This document shows, one piece after another, positions 32,563 to 42,142 of a DNA stretch of 64,000 nt. A program made the position numbers and the translations under genes. The notes beneath the pieces are model-generated. The model saw nothing but the letters and a program-made list of their open reading frames with translations. It ran no database searches and was not told the DNA's origin. Position 1 is the first letter of the stretch; the number at the start of each line of letters is the position of its first letter. The stretch is from a virus, in the IMG/VR virus record IMGVR_UViG_3300046692_000130, positions 1-64,000 of that record; one strand, written 5' to 3'.

Positions 32563-35500
32563 CGGCCTTCGGTTCAGCATTCTCGCTGTCCGGTACTGCC
32601 ATCACATCATTCCTCGCTACAACCGGCGCTGGCTTCGTTATGTCAGGCGTTGGAACTCTTCTCGGTCAACGAGCGACTGGTGTACAGACGACGTCGCGCA
32701 ACCCTCTCCATCCGTGGCAGGTAATTTACGGACGGACTAAGGTCGGCGGCAACATTGTCTATCTGGAGGAAGTAGGTTCGAACAACCGCATTCTCCTTCT
32801 CGTCATCGCGTTGGCATGTCATCCCTGTCAGGAAATCGAGCAGGTTTGGCTCAACAACAAAAAGCTCCAGATGCGGCTCAATACGAGCTTCAACGATTCA
32901 TCCAATCCCAACGGGTTCATGAATAGCTTCAACCCGCCTCAAGGTATCTGGAACATACAGACCATCAGCCGAGTCAACGACGTCGTTACAGTGACGTTCG
33001 CGCAGAATCCGAACTCACTCTATACCGGCTTCAACGGCGAGACGCTATGGATTCGCAACACAATCGACAACGTCGGTGGCAACTCCTTCAACGGCTACTG
33101 GCCCGTGCAACAGACCGGCCCGAACTCTTTCACATTCACAGCAGGTGGCCCTCAAGGCGCTGGCCGTTCCTTCACAGGGACAATCAAGAGCACATGGCCT
33201 GTCTATAACAACAACGTCACCACTGGCTTCTACCTCGGCAATCAGACACAAGCGTCTGGCATCGTTCTCGGCAACACCGCTGGGTACTGGACGAATGATT
33301 GTCTGCTCAGTGGCAGAACGTACGTGACGATGAAGCTAGAGTATGACTCGTCACTCTTCAACGGCATGCCTGAGATCAGCTTCGTGGTCAAGGGTAAGAA
33401 CGACATCTACGATCCACGCACCGGCACGACGGGCTATTCGAACAACCCAGCGCTTTGCATTGCTGACTACCTAGCGCATCCAGTGTTTGGCTTCGGCGCG
33501 CACTACGGTGCCGAGATCCCGATTGACGAACTCATCGCTGCAGCTAACGTCTGCGACGAACAGGTTCCGCTGGCTCTGGGAGGCACTGAGAACCGCTACT
33601 CCTGCGATGGGTACTTCGATGTGAGCGTACCGCGTGGAGACGTCCTGCAGAACCTCCTGACGTCGTGTGGTGGTCGCCTGACATACAACGGTGGTCAGTT
33701 CGTCATTCAACCTGCTGGCTGGTATCCCCCGGCCAACCTGATTGACATAGCTGACGGCGACTCTGGGCAGAAGATGCTTGTCTCTGATCAAGGCTTGGTC
33801 GTTCACCCATTCAACAATCCCCCGGCTCCGCAGTTCGTTCCTGACAGTAGCGGAACGGTCAAGGATCAGATGACGTTCATCATCGGCATGCTCAATGCCT
33901 ATGTAGCGACACAGAGCACCGTGGCGCTGTCCATGGCAAAGCTCTGCCTCGACGCCATCTTCCATACGATCTACCGCGACATGGTTCTGCCAGACATCGT
34001 CGACGACACGCACATCTGGCCACCCCACTGGCTCTACAACGTCAAGCAGCCCATGCTGGACGCGAATGGCGACATCCTCCAAGTTGGGCAGAACATGGAC
34101 AACGTCCCTGCGTTGCGCGGCCTGTCTCCTTCAAGTGGCGAGATCGACGCGACCGGCGACTCCTTCAACTGGTGCATGAGAGCCTACCTTCTGGCGGCTC
34201 AGGTACTGGACGGAGTATCACCTGTCTCTGATATCCATCACGGATACGGCGACGACTACGGCTTCGACTACGGCAACCCGGTACGGTTCGACCAGACAAC
34301 ACTCAGCTTCTGGCAGCACATGGCTCTTGCAACTATGCAGGAAGCTCGGTATGCCTACAACATCAGCAACCAACGTCAGTGGATCCGTCGATCGATCAAC
34401 AAAAATCCTTTCGCAATCACTGGCTCCTCTGCAACGTCAAACCTTGCTGTCGCTCCTGCAGTATCGTGCGATAGCTCGGGCAACATCGTGATCACGTTCG
34501 TCAATCAGGTGATTACCAATGCGAATACTCGCTACAGTGTCACCGGCATCAACGACGCGTTCAACACTGGCGACTACACCATCTTCTCCTTCATAGGCAA
34601 CACGAAGGGCGACTCGTTCCAGATCCAATTGATCCTGAACGACGGCAGCACGGACTGGGTATTCACCACGACGGCACAGAGCGACAACGACTACAACCTG
34701 CGCTTGAACAACACGGACTTCCTGAACGGTTCAGGGGAGCAGATGCCGTATGGCACACCTGTACACACTGCTACCGTGAATATCCCTGAGTCTCTTGGTG
34801 GTAACGAGAGCATCGTAATCAAGGGCGTTCGCCAGTATCCGAACAAGTCTGTACCTTATGGCAACGGTGGGGCAATCCCCTACACGGCGACATACCAAGG
34901 CCCACTCCGCGAAGGTTCACGCCTCGGATGGGAAGGGCCAGTCTACATCGGCTACCAGAGTCCATGGGCAATCAAGCAGCTTGGCGACGAGAACAACGTA
35001 GCAACGAACGTCCAGCTTCTGTATGACGCCCAGATGGCATGGGGCAGTACAACCCTCGCCATTCTCCAGCCAGATGTCATTCGCTTCGTGATCTCTGGAG
35101 CAAACCCCCAGACGATCAACGCACCCATCACCATTGATCGCAGTGGTAATGGTTCAGCGCAGATCACCCTCGACGGTCTCAACGAAGGTACTGATTCGAT
35201 CCAAGCGTTTCTGGATTCGAAGAGCCTGAGTTCGAACATCGCAAGGTATGCGTGGAATCCATTGTCTGGAGGCATCGGCCTCACGACCGTGAACTCAACC
35301 ACCATGGTTGCAGACGGATCAAGCTTCTTCCACGGACTGAGCGCAGTGATTGGGCAGCAGACCTTCAACAGTCTGATGTTCAACTCACACGAGCTTCCAT
35401 TCGACTGGGGAGATCCACATGAGTCCCAGAACGTCGCTGACCCGATTCAGAACAATCCTCAGACTCCTGATGGTCTTTACGCTGGGGATATCCCGGTGCA

Positions 35501-37265
35501 AGGCTCGGGCGGTAGTCGCTCCATCAACATGGTCTTTACTGGTCAGTTCGTTGTCACGAGCGCTGGCCCAGTCAACTTCCAAGCCATTCTGAACGCATCG
35601 TTTGTCATCGGTGTTCGTGGTGCTTCATACGTGAGCGGCCCTCAGCACTTTGGCCCAATCACAACCACGCCAATGACTGGCATCCAGAGCTTGGCTGGCT
35701 TCAACGAACCGGGCTACTGGCCGGGTGGTAATCAGGCGCACGAGTTCTTCACCCTGAACTTCCCTGCGCCGGGAGTCTACGACTACGAGATCTGCTTCAC
35801 GGCTGGCAACTTCCACGAGAAGATGTTCTGCCTCATTGCAAATAACGCGATGATCAAGCAGGTACAGGCTCCTACAACAGCTACCGGTGACAATCCAACT
35901 GGGCAGCTTGCTCTCGCACCTGTGAGCGGCGGCGGCTTTGTTGGTGGATCTCAGGACTACACGCTGACGGTTACTGGTGTCTCGGTACCGCCCGACTCCG
36001 ATACACACGGCACAGGGCCACTCGCTCCGGTCTTCTACTTCGACCAGCAAGACGTATCGCAGTTCGGCACAGTCAACACCTTCGGCTTCATTGGGGTGGA
36101 CGACGCGTCGTGGGTCGGATACCAGTTGCGACCTCTCGTCGAGTTGACGTCACTGATGCGCGCATGCACCGGCTCAGAGAGCTACTACACACAGGCGTCA
36201 ACCGTCGTGAATAAGTTGCTGTCTTGGTTCGATACGAACTGGACTGACACATACGGTGGGCCTCCGACACGCTTCACACAGACCGGCGCATCGAGGGACT
36301 ACACCGATCCTCACGCTGTCGGATTACTGATGAGGGCAGTGCTCGACATGGACATGCTTCATCGTCCTAGCGGCAACGCCAGTGGCACCATGGACGCAAC
36401 TCTGCAGTCACTCTTCAACAAGTCAATGCTGTTCTTCAATCACTGGTTCCTTCAAGACGGGCCAATGAAGGGAACATTCTGCACGAACCCGACCGGCGCA
36501 CAAGACTGGTTTGGCTTCTGGCATGGTGAACTGCTAACGACTTGCTCTCAGTTGTACAAGTGGGCGATCAACGCCAACATCAATGACCTCACGACTGCAT
36601 CCGAGGCATTGGCGTTCGTTTATGGATTGATCGACTTCGCAGTGGGCAACACGGCACACGTCGACCCAGATCTTGGCTACACAGTCACCGATCTGCGCGG
36701 CGGTATCAAGTGGAAGCCGAAGCTGCCGAAGCACAATCTGTACAACGGCGTGAAAGGCACATACGTCAGTGAAGCGAATCAGTGGCAGCAAAGTGACTTC
36801 CCGACGTACTGTCAGGACGCGCTACACGGCTACAGCAATGGCTCACCGGCTTATGACTATGACGCCAACTGGGAAGCAGACAAGCAGCGCTTGTTCAAGG
36901 ATGTCCAGTTACCATTCACGACCTCTGTGAGCACGGCACAGCGCCTCGCGAAGATCGAACTCCTGCGAGTACGACAGCAGGGACGCGGTGTTCTGCAGGG
37001 CATGATGTCGATGTACAAGTCGACGCCTCTGGACGTGGTCATGGTCTCGTTCGCGCCATTCAATTGGCAGAACAAGATCGTTGAGATCGCGAACACGCGC
37101 TTGGTGCAGGAACGGTCAGACGATGGTGACGCAGTCTTTCTCGGAACAGAAGTAGATATCGCGGAGACATCCAAGAAGGTCTACGACTGGGACACGAAGG
37201 AAGAGCTTTCAAGCCAAGGCTACTCATACCTCCCGAATCAACTCAACACATCACCCGATGCATAA
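32478..37265 (+). CDS. Tail-tip attachment protein J with large inserted region
   Basis: About 1595 aa. Start taken at the ATG behind GGAG (a GTG at 32469 is possible). The N-terminus has two hydrophobic segments and PLHPWQVIYGRTKVGGNIVY, typical of J. The J hub runs to SCGGRLTYNGGQFVIQPAGW near residue 415 and resumes at DLRGGIKWKPKLPKHNLYNG near 1410, followed by RLAKIELLRVRQQGRG. Roughly 980 residues are inserted between these normally adjacent pieces. The insert contains two helical repeat segments resembling an alpha/alpha barrel and a PA14-like beta domain. It lacks the fibronectin tail of lambda J. Confidence 0.9.
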   Translation: MSKTAAEIGIGAAMVGAAFFTGGLSLSLTAFGSAFSLSGTAITSFLATTGAGFVMSGVGTLLGQRATGVQTTSRNPLHPWQVIYGRTKVGGNIVYLEEVGSNNRILLLVIALACHPCQEIEQVWLNNKKLQMRLNTSFNDSSNPNGFMNSFNPPQGIWNIQTISRVNDVVTVTFAQNPNSLYTGFNGETLWIRNTIDNVGGNSFNGYWPVQQTGPNSFTFTAGGPQGAGRSFTGTIKSTWPVYNNNVTTGFYLGNQTQASGIVLGNTAGYWTNDCLLSGRTYVTMKLEYDSSLFNGMPEISFVVKGKNDIYDPRTGTTGYSNNPALCIADYLAHPVFGFGAHYGAEIPIDELIAAANVCDEQVPLALGGTENRYSCDGYFDVSVPRGDVLQNLLTSCGGRLTYNGGQFVIQPAGWYPPANLIDIADGDSGQKMLVSDQGLVVHPFNNPPAPQFVPDSSGTVKDQMTFIIGMLNAYVATQSTVALSMAKLCLDAIFHTIYRDMVLPDIVDDTHIWPPHWLYNVKQPMLDANGDILQVGQNMDNVPALRGLSPSSGEIDATGDSFNWCMRAYLLAAQVLDGVSPVSDIHHGYGDDYGFDYGNPVRFDQTTLSFWQHMALATMQEARYAYNISNQRQWIRRSINKNPFAITGSSATSNLAVAPAVSCDSSGNIVITFVNQVITNANTRYSVTGINDAFNTGDYTIFSFIGNTKGDSFQIQLILNDGSTDWVFTTTAQSDNDYNLRLNNTDFLNGSGEQMPYGTPVHTATVNIPESLGGNESIVIKGVRQYPNKSVPYGNGGAIPYTATYQGPLREGSRLGWEGPVYIGYQSPWAIKQLGDENNVATNVQLLYDAQMAWGSTTLAILQPDVIRFVISGANPQTINAPITIDRSGNGSAQITLDGLNEGTDSIQAFLDSKSLSSNIARYAWNPLSGGIGLTTVNSTTMVADGSSFFHGLSAVIGQQTFNSLMFNSHELPFDWGDPHESQNVADPIQNNPQTPDGLYAGDIPVQGSGGSRSINMVFTGQFVVTSAGPVNFQAILNASFVIGVRGASYVSGPQHFGPITTTPMTGIQSLAGFNEPGYWPGGNQAHEFFTLNFPAPGVYDYEICFTAGNFHEKMFCLIANNAMIKQVQAPTTATGDNPTGQLALAPVSGGGFVGGSQDYTLTVTGVSVPPDSDTHGTGPLAPVFYFDQQDVSQFGTVNTFGFIGVDDASWVGYQLRPLVELTSLMRACTGSESYYTQASTVVNKLLSWFDTNWTDTYGGPPTRFTQTGASRDYTDPHAVGLLMRAVLDMDMLHRPSGNASGTMDATLQSLFNKSMLFFNHWFLQDGPMKGTFCTNPTGAQDWFGFWHGELLTTCSQLYKWAINANINDLTTASEALAFVYGLIDFAVGNTAHVDPDLGYTVTDLRGGIKWKPKLPKHNLYNGVKGTYVSEANQWQQSDFPTYCQDALHGYSNGSPAYDYDANWEADKQRLFKDVQLPFTTSVSTAQRLAKIELLRVRQQGRGVLQGMMSMYKSTPLDVVMVSFAPFNWQNKIVEIANTRLVQERSDDGDAVFLGTEVDIAETSKKVYDWDTKEELSSQGYSYLPNQLNTSPDA

Positions 37266-37269
37266 CTTG

Positions 37270-37300
37270 GAGGGGCGCAGCGATGCGCTCCTCGCCTTTT
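37270..37300 (+). terminator. Terminator after J
   Basis: GAGGGGCGCA pairs with TGCGCTCCTC across a GCGA loop (one G-T pair), followed by GCCTTTTGA. Lies nine bases before the next start codon. Confidence 0.65.
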
Positions 37301-37308
37301 GAGGATTC

Positions 37309-37977
37309 ATGGCAACTTCAACTCCAAATCTTAGTCTCGTGCAACCTCCTGCGGGTACGGATGGTTGGGCTGGCTCGATGAACGATAACCTCGACAAGCT
37401 CGATCAGGCTATCCAAGCCCTGCGCGCACAAGTCGCAACCACTGTACAAGGCCCACCGGGCGCAACGGGTGCTACTGGCCCGACCGGCCTCGTTTGGATG
37501 GGGCCATGGTCATCTGTGATCTCTTACCCCAAGAACGCAGGTGTGAGCTACAACGGTGCTTCCTACATCGCGCTCGGCCCCAACAGCGCAGTACAACCAG
37601 ACATCAACCCAAACACATGGGGAGTGCTAGCAGTTGGTGGTGTAGGTGGTGGCGACACGGTCGTCCCTCCGTCCCTCAACAACTTGCCCTTTACTAGCAG
37701 CTTGACAGTGGACTTCTCTACCTTGAACGCCACGCAACGCGTCGTCGTTACAACTGACGTGAGCATCACCTTGACCGGCGCTGTAGCTGGGCAGGACTGC
37801 AAGCTCATCGTCGTCCAAGACAGCGTAGGTGGTCACCAGATCTCGGGCTGGGCATCGAACGTGCTCGGCGGTGCGCTGCTCCCATCTGGAGCCACACCCA
37901 ACACATCTGCGCTCTTCGTCTTCCACTACGACGGCACGAACTATCTCCTGTCGAACATCCCAATCGCTAATCAGTAA
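37309..37977 (+). CDS. Fibre-like protein with collagen repeat and shared C-terminal domain
   Basis: 222 aa. An N-terminal trimerising helix (MNDNLDKLDQAIQALRAQV) is followed by collagen-like GPPGATGATGPTG (residues of about 48-60), then a chitin-binding-like module (MGPWSSVISYPKNAGVSYNG) and a beta domain of about 95 residues shared with the protein at 24933-25667. Likely a trimeric tail fibre or receptor-binding accessory. AGGATTC precedes the ATG. Confidence 0.82.
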   Translation: MATSTPNLSLVQPPAGTDGWAGSMNDNLDKLDQAIQALRAQVATTVQGPPGATGATGPTGLVWMGPWSSVISYPKNAGVSYNGASYIALGPNSAVQPDINPNTWGVLAVGGVGGGDTVVPPSLNNLPFTSSLTVDFSTLNATQRVVVTTDVSITLTGAVAGQDCKLIVVQDSVGGHQISGWASNVLGGALLPSGATPNTSALFVFHYDGTNYLLSNIPIANQ

Positions 37978-37987
37978 AAGGATCACA

Positions 37988-40900
37988 ATGAAACTTATGA
38001 AATACATTGCCAGCTTTTTGCTGGTGATGTTCGCACTCCTGCCTATGTCATTTGGACAGGCGAAACAGGTGGCCCCTGCTGGCGGTATCGATACACCGCA
38101 GATCAATCATCTGGTCATTTGTGATAACCATTACGCAAGTCTGCAGCAGTGCGTGAACGTCGCTGGCACGACGAGTAGTGTGTTGGTTCCCTACGCCCAG
38201 CATCCGGGTGAAACCTATTCGAACCCTCACTCAGTTACCGTGCTCGACATTCGCCAGACACTGCCGTCCGGTGCGAATCCTGCCGGTACAATCTTTCAGG
38301 ATCAACTCAACAATGGTAGCGGTGGTTTAGCGGCTGGAATCACGCACGGTGGCCCTAACAACCTCGACCTTCTGAACCCCGGTGCTATACAGGCGTTCCG
38401 TCTCAACTACGTCACACCGGGAACAGATACTCAAACGTATCCGCATCAGCACACGAACATCTACAACTCGTCGTCCTCGAAGCGGTACATGAGCAACGAC
38501 GATATCACCCACACGATGCTGAACCTCTACATCCCAAGCGGTGGCAAGAACTACAGCAATCAGTATTCAGGTGGAGAATCGACAGCCTTTGAGAAGCCAA
38601 ACCACGCCATCCTAACGCTGAACTCTCTCAAGCAAACCGAGGGACAGGGTGGTGGATACTTCGCTTCTCTTGTGAAGAATCTCGGCGTCGGCGACACGAT
38701 GATGAACACGCAGCAAGGTGTAGCGACAGGTGTGAGCGATGGTGACGACGAAGGTTTGAAGTTCTTTCGCGCCAACCTAATTCACAATCCTAGCCGCTTC
38801 GGAATGTCCATCACTTCGATTGCATCCGACTCCTATGGTAACTACGTGTTTCGTGGAACAAACACAGGCTCTTACAATGGTCTACCTTCTGAGGGACTGC
38901 CTGTCATCAATCTGTCGAAAGACTTAAATCCTTCGCAGACTGGAAACATTACTGACATTCGTGCGTATGCAGCCGACAATCGCTTTGCACAGGTGACGCC
39001 AGACACTGGCATCAACATCGCTACCCTCCTGGGTAATTCGACAGTAAGCTATACCACTTCTTCGATTGTGCCTAGCAATCTAAGTGCTGGTATCCTCACT
39101 GCCAAGAATGGTTCAGGTGGTTTGTCGAGCGCCACTGTGACAGTTACAAACGCAACCGGCTTCACTGCAAGTAGCACGATTCCGGTTTGTATTGGATCTG
39201 TGGCAGCAAACTACGAACAGACCTATATCTCAGCAGTCAATACCTCCACTAACACGCTGACCCTACAGTACGCTCGATATCAGCATGGCACGAACGATAT
39301 GGTGTCTCAGGGTGGAGCTTGTGGTTACGCTATCGCGATGAGCGCCGACGAGAAGGCTCCCGGCACTGTACCGGCCAACGATCTTGCAAGTCAGACCACG
39401 ACACTCCATAACGCTTACTACGTGATGGGTACGATCAGCGGAAACTTCATCGTCTACACGAACATGCATGCAAGTGCCGATGCCGTCCTTCATACAGCGG
39501 CTTACACCAACACCACCCCGTTAGTGGCAGGGACGCTTACACCCTCAGTGGGTGGAGGGCAGCTTAATGGATTAGCGATCAATGGTGATGCCAACTACTC
39601 CAACTACAGAGGAAATTTCGTAGGACAGACGACGCTTGCCTATCCTACGATCACCTTCAGTGGCGGGGGCTGCACAACTCAGCCGGTAGCAAGCGTGACG
39701 AGCTATGCCCGTCCAAGTGCTTCTCAGATCCTTCCCGTCATCACCATAACCAATCCCGGCGCAGGATGCAGTGGTTCACTCACTGCAACAATGCAAAGCA
39801 GCTACGCCAACCCGTATCACCTTTATCCTGCTACGGTCAGCTTCAAAGTAATTGACCCAAGCGCAGCCATCGATCCGAATACTGGTGAGCCTTCAGCCAG
39901 CGGCAACTACGTAATGACTGAGGCCGTCAATCCAGCGAACTGGGCGAACGGCGACACGCTCGAAATCAGTGGCTGGTGGAATCAGTACGCAGGGTCAAAT
40001 GTGACGCTCGGTACTATCTACGGTGGGCAGAGCAACAACTTCAGTCTCAGACATGCTTTGCTCTTTGCTGGAGACTGGGCGGGTTCTGAACCTGTGGGCA
40101 ATACCCTTAGCGGTATCGTCAACAGAACACCTTCCTCGCACTACTACAGCCCCAATGGCCCATCTCCCGGCGTTGCCTACGAACTGCCTCCAGATGGTTT
40201 CGAGTTGGGCGGCATGATGAAGAATTCCATCTGGACATCAGATGCTCCAACTGATTCCGTGATGGCCGTAAGGTGCGTCAGTGGTGGATCCTTCTATGTG
40301 GATGCTCTTTCCCCCTGCAACTTTGGAGTGGCGCAGAGCTATCACATCTGGAAAGGCTTCACGGCTTCCAACATCGCGGCCTACGACAGCATCGACTACA
40401 ACAACGGCACGAGAACCATCACCTACAATGTGCCTAACTTTGTGTTCCAGAACGGCAACATCAGCTTTGGTTCAACGTCAGGATTTGGAACGACACCTAG
40501 TTTCCATACTGGCCTACAGATCAAGCATGACAACGGTGTGACCTTTGTGAATGACAACGGGCCAACGCAGATTATTCATATTTGCAATCCGTTGTTCTCT
40601 GCTTCGAATGTGCTTGGCGTAGGTGCTTGCCATCCGAGAGCGGGAGACACTGCCGACTACAACTTCGATGGTCGTTGGGATGCAGGTTATCTCAATGCCA
40701 ACGTAGCCTCTCGTACTCCTGCTTTGAGCGTGAGTCTTGCGCCTCCGGTGTTTTTGGGGTCAGCTACATGGAGTGGTACAGGCAGCGGCCATAACTATCA
40801 GTTTGTCTTTGCTGCTATTAGCCCTCTTGGAATCATGGGGCCAATATCAGCGGATACTTTGGGCGTCTTCAATCAGGGCACTCTCGGCGGCGGCAACTCG

Positions 40901-41578
40901 ATCACAATAAGCTGCAGCACGACGGCGGCACAAATCGGATACCCTTCAGGGACTACGATTGCTGCTTTGCTCCCTGACGGAGCAGGAAACTACATCAACG
41001 AAGGCACCTGCGGTTCAGGTGGCACGATTACTGTAGACGGATCTCACACCACCAATGTTGTGCTTCCGACCCACGCCTACAACAGCTTCATCGGTGCGGG
41101 ACAGTACAGGGTCGAGGCAAGTGGCGATATCTCGTTCCTACCATCGCAAACCACAGAGACAGGTGATACACACATAGCGAGAACAGGCGCGAATGATGTA
41201 TCAATCGGCTCAACCAAGGGCGCATCTGATGGCGCACTGCACGTCGGATCTCTGACCATCGGTGGCAACGCTGTATGTCAGTCAACCGGAACCAATTGCC
41301 CATCGAGCGGTGGCGGTACCCCACTTGGCGGTACGGTGACTCTCACTTCCCCATCATCGGGAATCGAGGGAGGCATTTGTTGGAGCAACACTGTGACGGT
41401 AACCGGCGCAACAGTAGGACACGCTGTGGCTGTATCCACTGCTGACGGTAGCGACGGCAATGCATTCAGCATCGTGAAAGCGACCGTATCAGCGGCCAAC
41501 ACGATCAAGGTGCAGGAATGCGCGTATGCTACGGCACCGTTCGATCCGACTACAACCTACGCAGTGTCGACCTACTAA
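37988..41578 (+). CDS. Large secreted-type fibre/adhesin protein, 1196 aa
   Basis: Start taken at the ATG behind AAAAGGA; it yields MKLMKYIASFLLVMFALLPM, a typical Sec signal peptide with likely cleavage near SFG-QA. The rest is beta-rich, full of Gly/Ser/Thr/Asn, with repeated SYGNYVFRG-like and NATG-type stretches, and ends in a small domain (GGICWSNTVTVTGATVGHAV) found at the ends of tail fibres. Position behind the fibre gene suggests a tail spike, but phage virion proteins rarely have signal peptides. It could instead be a lysogenic-conversion surface protein. Confidence 0.72.
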   Translation: MKLMKYIASFLLVMFALLPMSFGQAKQVAPAGGIDTPQINHLVICDNHYASLQQCVNVAGTTSSVLVPYAQHPGETYSNPHSVTVLDIRQTLPSGANPAGTIFQDQLNNGSGGLAAGITHGGPNNLDLLNPGAIQAFRLNYVTPGTDTQTYPHQHTNIYNSSSSKRYMSNDDITHTMLNLYIPSGGKNYSNQYSGGESTAFEKPNHAILTLNSLKQTEGQGGGYFASLVKNLGVGDTMMNTQQGVATGVSDGDDEGLKFFRANLIHNPSRFGMSITSIASDSYGNYVFRGTNTGSYNGLPSEGLPVINLSKDLNPSQTGNITDIRAYAADNRFAQVTPDTGINIATLLGNSTVSYTTSSIVPSNLSAGILTAKNGSGGLSSATVTVTNATGFTASSTIPVCIGSVAANYEQTYISAVNTSTNTLTLQYARYQHGTNDMVSQGGACGYAIAMSADEKAPGTVPANDLASQTTTLHNAYYVMGTISGNFIVYTNMHASADAVLHTAAYTNTTPLVAGTLTPSVGGGQLNGLAINGDANYSNYRGNFVGQTTLAYPTITFSGGGCTTQPVASVTSYARPSASQILPVITITNPGAGCSGSLTATMQSSYANPYHLYPATVSFKVIDPSAAIDPNTGEPSASGNYVMTEAVNPANWANGDTLEISGWWNQYAGSNVTLGTIYGGQSNNFSLRHALLFAGDWAGSEPVGNTLSGIVNRTPSSHYYSPNGPSPGVAYELPPDGFELGGMMKNSIWTSDAPTDSVMAVRCVSGGSFYVDALSPCNFGVAQSYHIWKGFTASNIAAYDSIDYNNGTRTITYNVPNFVFQNGNISFGSTSGFGTTPSFHTGLQIKHDNGVTFVNDNGPTQIIHICNPLFSASNVLGVGACHPRAGDTADYNFDGRWDAGYLNANVASRTPALSVSLAPPVFLGSATWSGTGSGHNYQFVFAAISPLGIMGPISADTLGVFNQGTLGGGNSITISCSTTAAQIGYPSGTTIAALLPDGAGNYINEGTCGSGGTITVDGSHTTNVVLPTHAYNSFIGAGQYRVEASGDISFLPSQTTETGDTHIARTGANDVSIGSTKGASDGALHVGSLTIGGNAVCQSTGTNCPSSGGGTPLGGTVTLTSPSSGIEGGICWSNTVTVTGATVGHAVAVSTADGSDGNAFSIVKATVSAANTIKVQECAYATAPFDPTTTYAVSTY

Positions 41579-41685
41579 ACGACAACGAAACACGAGCACT
41601 GGGCGATCTTCACCAAAACAGCGGTGGGTCGCCCTTTGTGCTTCACAACACTACACGGGACTCCGTGACTCTGAGGTATTTTCTA

Positions 41686-42051
41686 ATGGCCATCCCAGCG
41701 CTTCAAATCACTGCAATCGCAGTGTCTGTCCTTGGCTTCTTGTTCGGCGGTGGGCTGCTCAAGTATTTGTCCAACCGTATTGAGGAGAAAGCGATCATCA
41801 AGACGAAAGTCCTTGATCTTGAGAAGAGGGCAGACAAGCTCTCTGCGAAGATTCAGGCTCACGATACGACGATTGCTTTGCAGGGACAGAGTATTGCTTC
41901 GCTCAGTGAGGCAATGAAGAAGCTCGACGATCTGCCCAAGATCCTTACTGCCTTGGGTGTGCTGGGCGAAAAGATCGCCTCAATCGAACGACAGTTGAAT
42001 CGATTGGATGGGGTCAAGGGCGAACCAGACGACCCGTTTTGCCAGCGCTAA
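41686..42051 (+). CDS. Membrane-anchored coiled-coil protein, 121 aa
   Basis: Start taken at the ATG behind TGAGG; a longer frame to 41518 overlaps the adhesin gene. One N-terminal membrane segment (ITAIAVSVLGFLFGGGLLKY) followed by about 80 residues of coiled coil (DLEKRADKLSAKIQAHDTTI). Could be an inner-membrane spanin or a holin-associated protein; no family identified. Confidence 0.6.
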   Translation: MAIPALQITAIAVSVLGFLFGGGLLKYLSNRIEEKAIIKTKVLDLEKRADKLSAKIQAHDTTIALQGQSIASLSEAMKKLDDLPKILTALGVLGEKIASIERQLNRLDGVKGEPDDPFCQR

Positions 42052-42052
42052 A

Positions 42053-42099
42053 AACCAGCATAAAAACTATTGACTTCAGCGCGGACTGTGTTGTACATT
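42053..42099 (+). promoter_or_regulatory. Shared-type phage promoter
   Basis: Plus strand CCAGCATAAAAAC directly before TTGACT (42070-42075), 18 bp, TACATT (42094-42099). Same upstream element as in the minus-strand promoters. Drives the gene at 42143. Confidence 0.65.
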
Positions 42100-42142
42100 A
42101 CACATAGTCCTCGTTGCCTACCGGAAACGTGGAGATTGCATT

